DNA of 64,000 bases. Origin: Bog-473 sp963788125. Lineage in GTDB: Bacteria > Actinomycetota > Acidimicrobiia > Acidimicrobiales > RAAP-2. Made by a program: the position numbers and the translations under genes. The stretch covers positions 1,674,001-1,738,000 of the forward strand of contig CAWBFN010000002.1 in assembly GCA_963788125.1 (NCBI GenBank). Reading direction: 5' to 3'. The notes under the pieces are model-generated. The model made no database searches and was not told the DNA's origin. It was given only the letters and a program-made list of their open reading frames with translations. Each line of letters opens with the position of its first letter. Position 1 is the stretch's first letter. This document shows positions 61,401 to 64,000 of the stretch, in pieces.

Positions 61401-62355
61401 CTTCGATTCGTGGCAGCAAACGAGGGTCTCGGTCAATCGGATCTCCGAGCTGATGAAGCTCGAGCCCCTCACTCCGGCGGCCGAGCATCCCCTCGTGCCG
61501 GGGCGGTTGCGGGGCGAGATCGACCTCGATCACGTGCGATTCTCCTATCCGGCCGTGCCGGACCGTTGGGACAGCGGGTTGCGCCGCGGACCGAAGGACC
61601 CGCGCCTTCTGCTGGCCCCCGACGCGGCGCCGACCAGACCACCGGAGGCGCTGCGGGGCGTCGACCTGCACATCGCAGCAGGTGAGACGGTGGCGCTCGT
61701 GGGCGAGACCGGTGCCGGCAAGTCGACGGTGATGAAGCTCTTGGCGCGCTTCTACGATCCCGATCAGGGCGCGGTGCGCGTCGACGGCCTGGACCTCCGT
61801 ACGCTCGATCTCCACCAGTTCCGACGCCAGCTCGGCTACGTCCCGCAGGAGGCGTTCCTCTTCACGGGGACGATCAGGGACAACATCGCCTACGGCAACC
61901 CCGAAGCGGGCAACGACGCCGTGGAGGCGGCGGCCCGCGCCGTGGGCGCGCACGACTTCATCGCCGCGCTGCCCGGCGGGTACCTGCACGAGCTCCTCGA
62001 ACGTGGTCGGTCCCTCTCCTCCGGGCAGCGCCAACTCATCGCCTTGGCCCGCGCCGAGCTGGTGGACCCGGCCATCTTGCTGCTGGACGAAGCCACCTCG
62101 AATCTCGATCTCTCCACCGAGTCCCGCGTCGCCGAGGCGATGCAGCGGGTGTCCCGCCAACGGACGACGGTCATCATCGCCCACCGCCTGCAGACGGCCC
62201 GATCGGCCGACCGGATCGTCGTCCTCCACAACGGAGAGATCGCCGAGGTGGGCACCCACGACGAGCTGCGCGCCCTCGGTGGGCGTTATGCCTCCATGTG
62301 GGAGGCCTTCGAGGTCAGCGGGCAGCGGGCGGCGCGCGCCGGAAATGCCGCGTAG
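58471..62355 (+). CDS. Double-length ABC exporter (two TMD-NBD halves fused)
   Basis: A 1294-residue protein with two complete half-exporters. Half 1: six TM segments, then NBD1 with Walker A VGPSGSGKSTATM (~residue 374), signature LSGGQRQRIALARA and Walker B ILILDDATSAID (~499). Its residue after the Walker B Asp is Asp instead of catalytic Glu. A Gly-rich linker (~residues 629-649) joins half 2, whose NBD2 has VGETGAGKSTVMKL (~1076), LSSGQRQLIALARA and canonical ILLLDEATSNLD (~1201). NBD2 also has a ~25-residue insertion before its first strand pair ends. It resembles heterodimeric exporters such as BmrCD/TM287-288 made as one chain, with one degenerate ATP site. Substrate unknown. Confidence 0.9.
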   Translation: MHTAPPAGRVRWVRRLFGYMVVHRRDLVLAVTAAALSSVCLTIVPLVERQIVDGVIVSHTSSLWPWLTLLVALSLFAFGFQYVRRYRSGRMALGVQYDLRNAMHEHLQVLDFANLDRMPTGQLVARANSDSALVQGLLSFFSVMSGNVLLMLFSLVVMIYLSPLLALVSLVIAPTLLLVSYRMRRRVFPATWDGQQREGDLVQIVDEDINGVRVVKAFGQEQRELERVAEASQTVYGSQMRAVRLQSRYQPLLEAIPAIGQVAILAFGGWLALRHEITLGTFLAFSTYIVQMVSPARQLAGVLTIGQQARAGMERIFQLLDLPPAIADPPDAVELPRLRGEVTFSDVHFAYSAEAPVLQGFDLQIHAGERVAIVGPSGSGKSTATMLVSRFYDTDCGSVLVDGHDVRDVALASLRRQVGVVFEESFLFSDSVRSNIAYGRPDATDEEIVAAARVAQAHDFITQLPRGYDTVVGERGLTLSGGQRQRIALARAIVSDPRILILDDATSAIDSKIEEAIHEGLREVMADRTTLLVAHRRSTLHLADRIVVLVDGQVIEQGQHDELLARSAVYRSLLSGIEVEEDLGVGDHIEALAALSSPSGTTESAWLADSPGADGLQGPVRVIGPPTIGAGLGGGGGRGGAGGGGGGGWRLNLAPTPELLARVAALRPVRDVARVDLAKESRHDRNFNLTRLLREFRRPLLAGLVLVVLDALASLAGPILVKTGIDNGVRMDSLAVLFGASAIYLAITLADFVDEIGETFVTGRAAERIMLSLRLRIWGQMQRLSLDYYEREMAGRIMTRMTTDVDQFESLIENGLLSALVSLVTFVGVGIALLVINLELGLCTLSVVVPLAIATVIFRRKAARLYDLSRERIAIVNADFQESISGVRVSQAFVHQAQTIERFRRLGHDYLESRVGAQRLVAVYFPFVQFLSGIADAIVLGVGAGLIASGHLSSGALIAFILYIDLFFSPIQQLSNVFDSWQQTRVSVNRISELMKLEPLTPAAEHPLVPGRLRGEIDLDHVRFSYPAVPDRWDSGLRRGPKDPRLLLAPDAAPTRPPEALRGVDLHIAAGETVALVGETGAGKSTVMKLLARFYDPDQGAVRVDGLDLRTLDLHQFRRQLGYVPQEAFLFTGTIRDNIAYGNPEAGNDAVEAAARAVGAHDFIAALPGGYLHELLERGRSLSSGQRQLIALARAELVDPAILLLDEATSNLDLSTESRVAEAMQRVSRQRTTVIIAHRLQTARSADRIVVLHNGEIAEVGTHDELRALGGRYASMWEAFEVSGQRAARAGNAA

Positions 62356-62940
62356 TCAGGTCGTCGGCGTCAAGGTGCTGCCACAGAGCGACGTGACGTA
62401 GTTCGTCAAGGTCGTCGCGTCCGCCTGCAAGGCTGGCGCGCCGGCGGCGATGGTCGCGAATGACCCCTCGAGCTGCGCGAGGCTGGTGGCGTTGGCGATC
62501 GCCGACCTGAACGTGCTGTCGAACGAGATGAGATTCTTCATGGCCGCTTGCACGTTGGCGGGCGCCGACTTGAGGGCCGCCAATGCCGCTCCCTCCGACT
62601 TCAACGGGACGTTCAATTCGGTGAGCAGCTCCTGCCGTAACGACGCGAAGCTGTCGGTTGCGCCGCCTTCGATAGCCTTCTCGATCGCCGGGCCCAGGGT
62701 CGAGGAGCTCGACTCCGAGTTCTTCACGTCCAGACAGATCGTGTTGGTGGGGTCGGACCCCTTCGATGCGGTCTTCGCCTTCGGCTTGGCCTTGGGCTTC
62801 GATGTGTGGTGGTGGCCTTTGGCCTTGTGGTCGTTGCTGGCCGAGGCGACGGCCATCGGCGCACAGGCCAGGGCGAAGCTCAGGATGGCCACACTGACGC
62901 CCAGCAGTCGCCGTCGCTGCCCGATTCGAGTGGTCGCCAT
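62356..62940 (-). CDS. Secreted hypothetical protein with Lys/His-rich region
   Basis: A 194-residue protein with a signal peptide (MATTRIGQRRRLLGVSVAIL, likely cleaved after the AVASA stretch). The mature N-terminus is Lys/His/Pro-rich (HKAKGHHHTSKPKAKPKAK), then a ~120-residue helical-looking domain with one Cys near its start (ICLDVKN) and one near the end (SLCGSTL). I recognise no family. It is convergent with, and directly abuts, the ABC exporter gene. Confidence 0.65.
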   Translation of the reverse strand: MATTRIGQRRRLLGVSVAILSFALACAPMAVASASNDHKAKGHHHTSKPKAKPKAKTASKGSDPTNTICLDVKNSESSSSTLGPAIEKAIEGGATDSFASLRQELLTELNVPLKSEGAALAALKSAPANVQAAMKNLISFDSTFRSAIANATSLAQLEGSFATIAAGAPALQADATTLTNYVTSLCGSTLTPTT

Positions 62941-62992
62941 CGACCGTCAGTCAACCACAGTGACGTGGCCATTTGGGATCGGGTCAGGCCGA

Positions 62993-64000
62993 TCACTCCG
63001 GTAGCCCCATCAGGGCCACCACGTCCTCCTCCACCGGGTCGTCCTCGTCGGGGTCCCGAACGACCGGTCCTCTGACCCACGATGCGACGGCCGCCACGAG
63101 GCTCATCACGATGGCGAAGTACAGCGCGGCGTGCAGTCCCGCGCGGAACGGCTTGGCGATGAGCCCGGGGAAGAATTGGCGCCCGGTCAGGGTCGCCTGC
63201 TGAGTGGTCGAGAGATGGGACAGCAGGTCGGAGCCGAGAAGGTGCTGGATGGGGTTGTAACCCAAGAACGCGGCGAACAGGGTGGAGACCGGCGGCAGGT
63301 GTGAAATGCGCGCCGACGCGCTCGTCGCCACGCCGTGAGCCACGAGCCCGTTGTACAGGCTTCCGGTGAGCGAGCCCGAGAGCCCGAAGATCAGCAGCGA
63401 GAAGAAGATCCCGATGGACAGGACCTGGGCCGAGTTCTGGAAGGTGGTGCTCATCCCGCCTCCGGCGCCACGATGCTCGGGCGGCAGGCTGTTCATGACG
63501 GCCGCTCGGTTGGGAGAGCCGAACATGGACATGGAGAGCCCGGTGGCCAGGAGCACAATCGCCAGGAGCCAGTAGGGACAGTCGATGGGCAGCAGGGCGA
63601 GCAGACCGAAGCAGATGGCGCTGCCGACCATGCCGCCACTGGCAAACGGCCGGGCACCGTAACGGTCCGAGAGGTGGCCCGAGATGGGTCCGGCGATGAG
63701 GAAGCCGGCGGTGAGCGGGAGCATGGCCAGCCCGGCCCACAACGGTGTGCGGGCGAAGTCGTAGCCGTGGAGCGGCAGCCAGATCCCCTGGAGCCAGATG
63801 ATGAGCATGAACATCAGCCCACCACGGCTCAGTGCGGCCAGGAAGCTGGCGAGCACCCCGCAGGTGAAGGGTCGGATCTTGAAGAGCTGCAGCCGGAACA
63901 TCGGATCCGGCACCTTGGTCTCGATGATGGCGAACAGGACCAGCAGGGCGACGCCCAGCGTCAGGCAGATCTCGACCAACGGGTTCGTCCAGCCCATGGT
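62993..64000 (-). CDS. DHA2-family MFS transporter, C-terminal part
   Basis: The 5' end lies beyond the window. The visible 336 codons contain seven to eight membrane segments of the C-terminal half of an EmrB/QacA-type exporter (LSRGGLMFMLIIWLQGIWLPLHG, GHLSDRYGARPFASGGM, NRAAVMNSLPPEHRGAGGGMSTTFQNSAQ). The last motif, with GAGxGM, is typical of DHA2 TM11-12. The C-terminus is acidic (DPDEDDPVEEDV). The frame is open through the window edge. It is a separate lineage from the exporter at 12543. Confidence 0.85.
   Translation of the reverse strand, partial: TMGWTNPLVEICLTLGVALLVLFAIIETKVPDPMFRLQLFKIRPFTCGVLASFLAALSRGGLMFMLIIWLQGIWLPLHGYDFARTPLWAGLAMLPLTAGFLIAGPISGHLSDRYGARPFASGGMVGSAICFGLLALLPIDCPYWLLAIVLLATGLSMSMFGSPNRAAVMNSLPPEHRGAGGGMSTTFQNSAQVLSIGIFFSLLIFGLSGSLTGSLYNGLVAHGVATSASARISHLPPVSTLFAAFLGYNPIQHLLGSDLLSHLSTTQQATLTGRQFFPGLIAKPFRAGLHAALYFAIVMSLVAAVASWVRGPVVRDPDEDDPVEEDVVALMGLPE

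Overview
The window is high-GC, gene-dense chromosomal DNA with many 1-4 bp start/stop overlaps. The gene set points to a high-GC actinobacterium: a TreS-maltokinase fusion and MalQ/GlgB/TreZ/GlgX/TreY cluster, an Rpf-like secreted muralidase, actinobacterial-type prepilins and CoxL-like dehydrogenases. The class Acidimicrobiia is a reasonable guess, but nothing here fixes the taxon. I see no rRNA, tRNA, CRISPR array, insertion sequence or prophage.

Layout. (1) 1-12471: an alpha-glucan/trehalose operon on the plus strand. It runs from a TreS-maltokinase 3' end through malQ, glgB, treZ and glgX to treY, with each stop codon overlapping the next start. (2) 12543-22701: a DHA2 exporter, a siderophore-interacting flavoprotein, an acyl-CoA ligase / enoyl-CoA hydratase / CoA-transferase / amidohydrolase group, then an encapsulated-ferritin plus encapsulin pair and an Rpf-like secreted protein. 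(3) 22918-29174: a cyclopropane fatty acid synthase, a DMT transporter divergent from a MarR regulator across a palindromic operator, a membrane flippase-like protein, a lipoprotein, a patatin and a small HTH-like protein. (4) 29404-47279: a type IV pilus locus with pilB, pilC, three large modular prepilin-like proteins (one of 1462 residues), two small pilins, pilT, a DUF429 gene, a response regulator, prepilin peptidase, and a histidine kinase coupled to a receiver-HD-GYP protein. (5) 47406-57302: molybdoenzymes (a cytochrome b561-type anchor with a sulfite-oxidase-fold protein, and a CoxS/M/L-like hydroxylase) followed by a moaB-moaE-moeA-moaA-moaD-moaC operon that would supply their cofactor. 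(6) 57326-64000: an FMN reductase, a MarR regulator translationally coupled to a double-length ABC exporter, a secreted protein and a partial DHA2 exporter.

Two points stand out. First, the pilus locus joins a PilB whose N-terminus carries a textbook tandem MshEN (cyclic-di-GMP binding) motif, an HD-GYP phosphodiesterase-type regulator, and giant Ig-repeat minor pilins with a perfect 570-bp internal duplication. Together these look like a second-messenger-controlled adhesive pilus. Second, at least eight genes carry one or more single-base frameshifts (treZ, glgX, treY, the MFS gene, pilC, the first pilin, the receiver-HD-GYP gene and moeA). In each case a coherent protein continues in another frame, so sequencing or assembly error is the most likely explanation. 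For these genes I give the coordinates of the repaired gene and describe the break.
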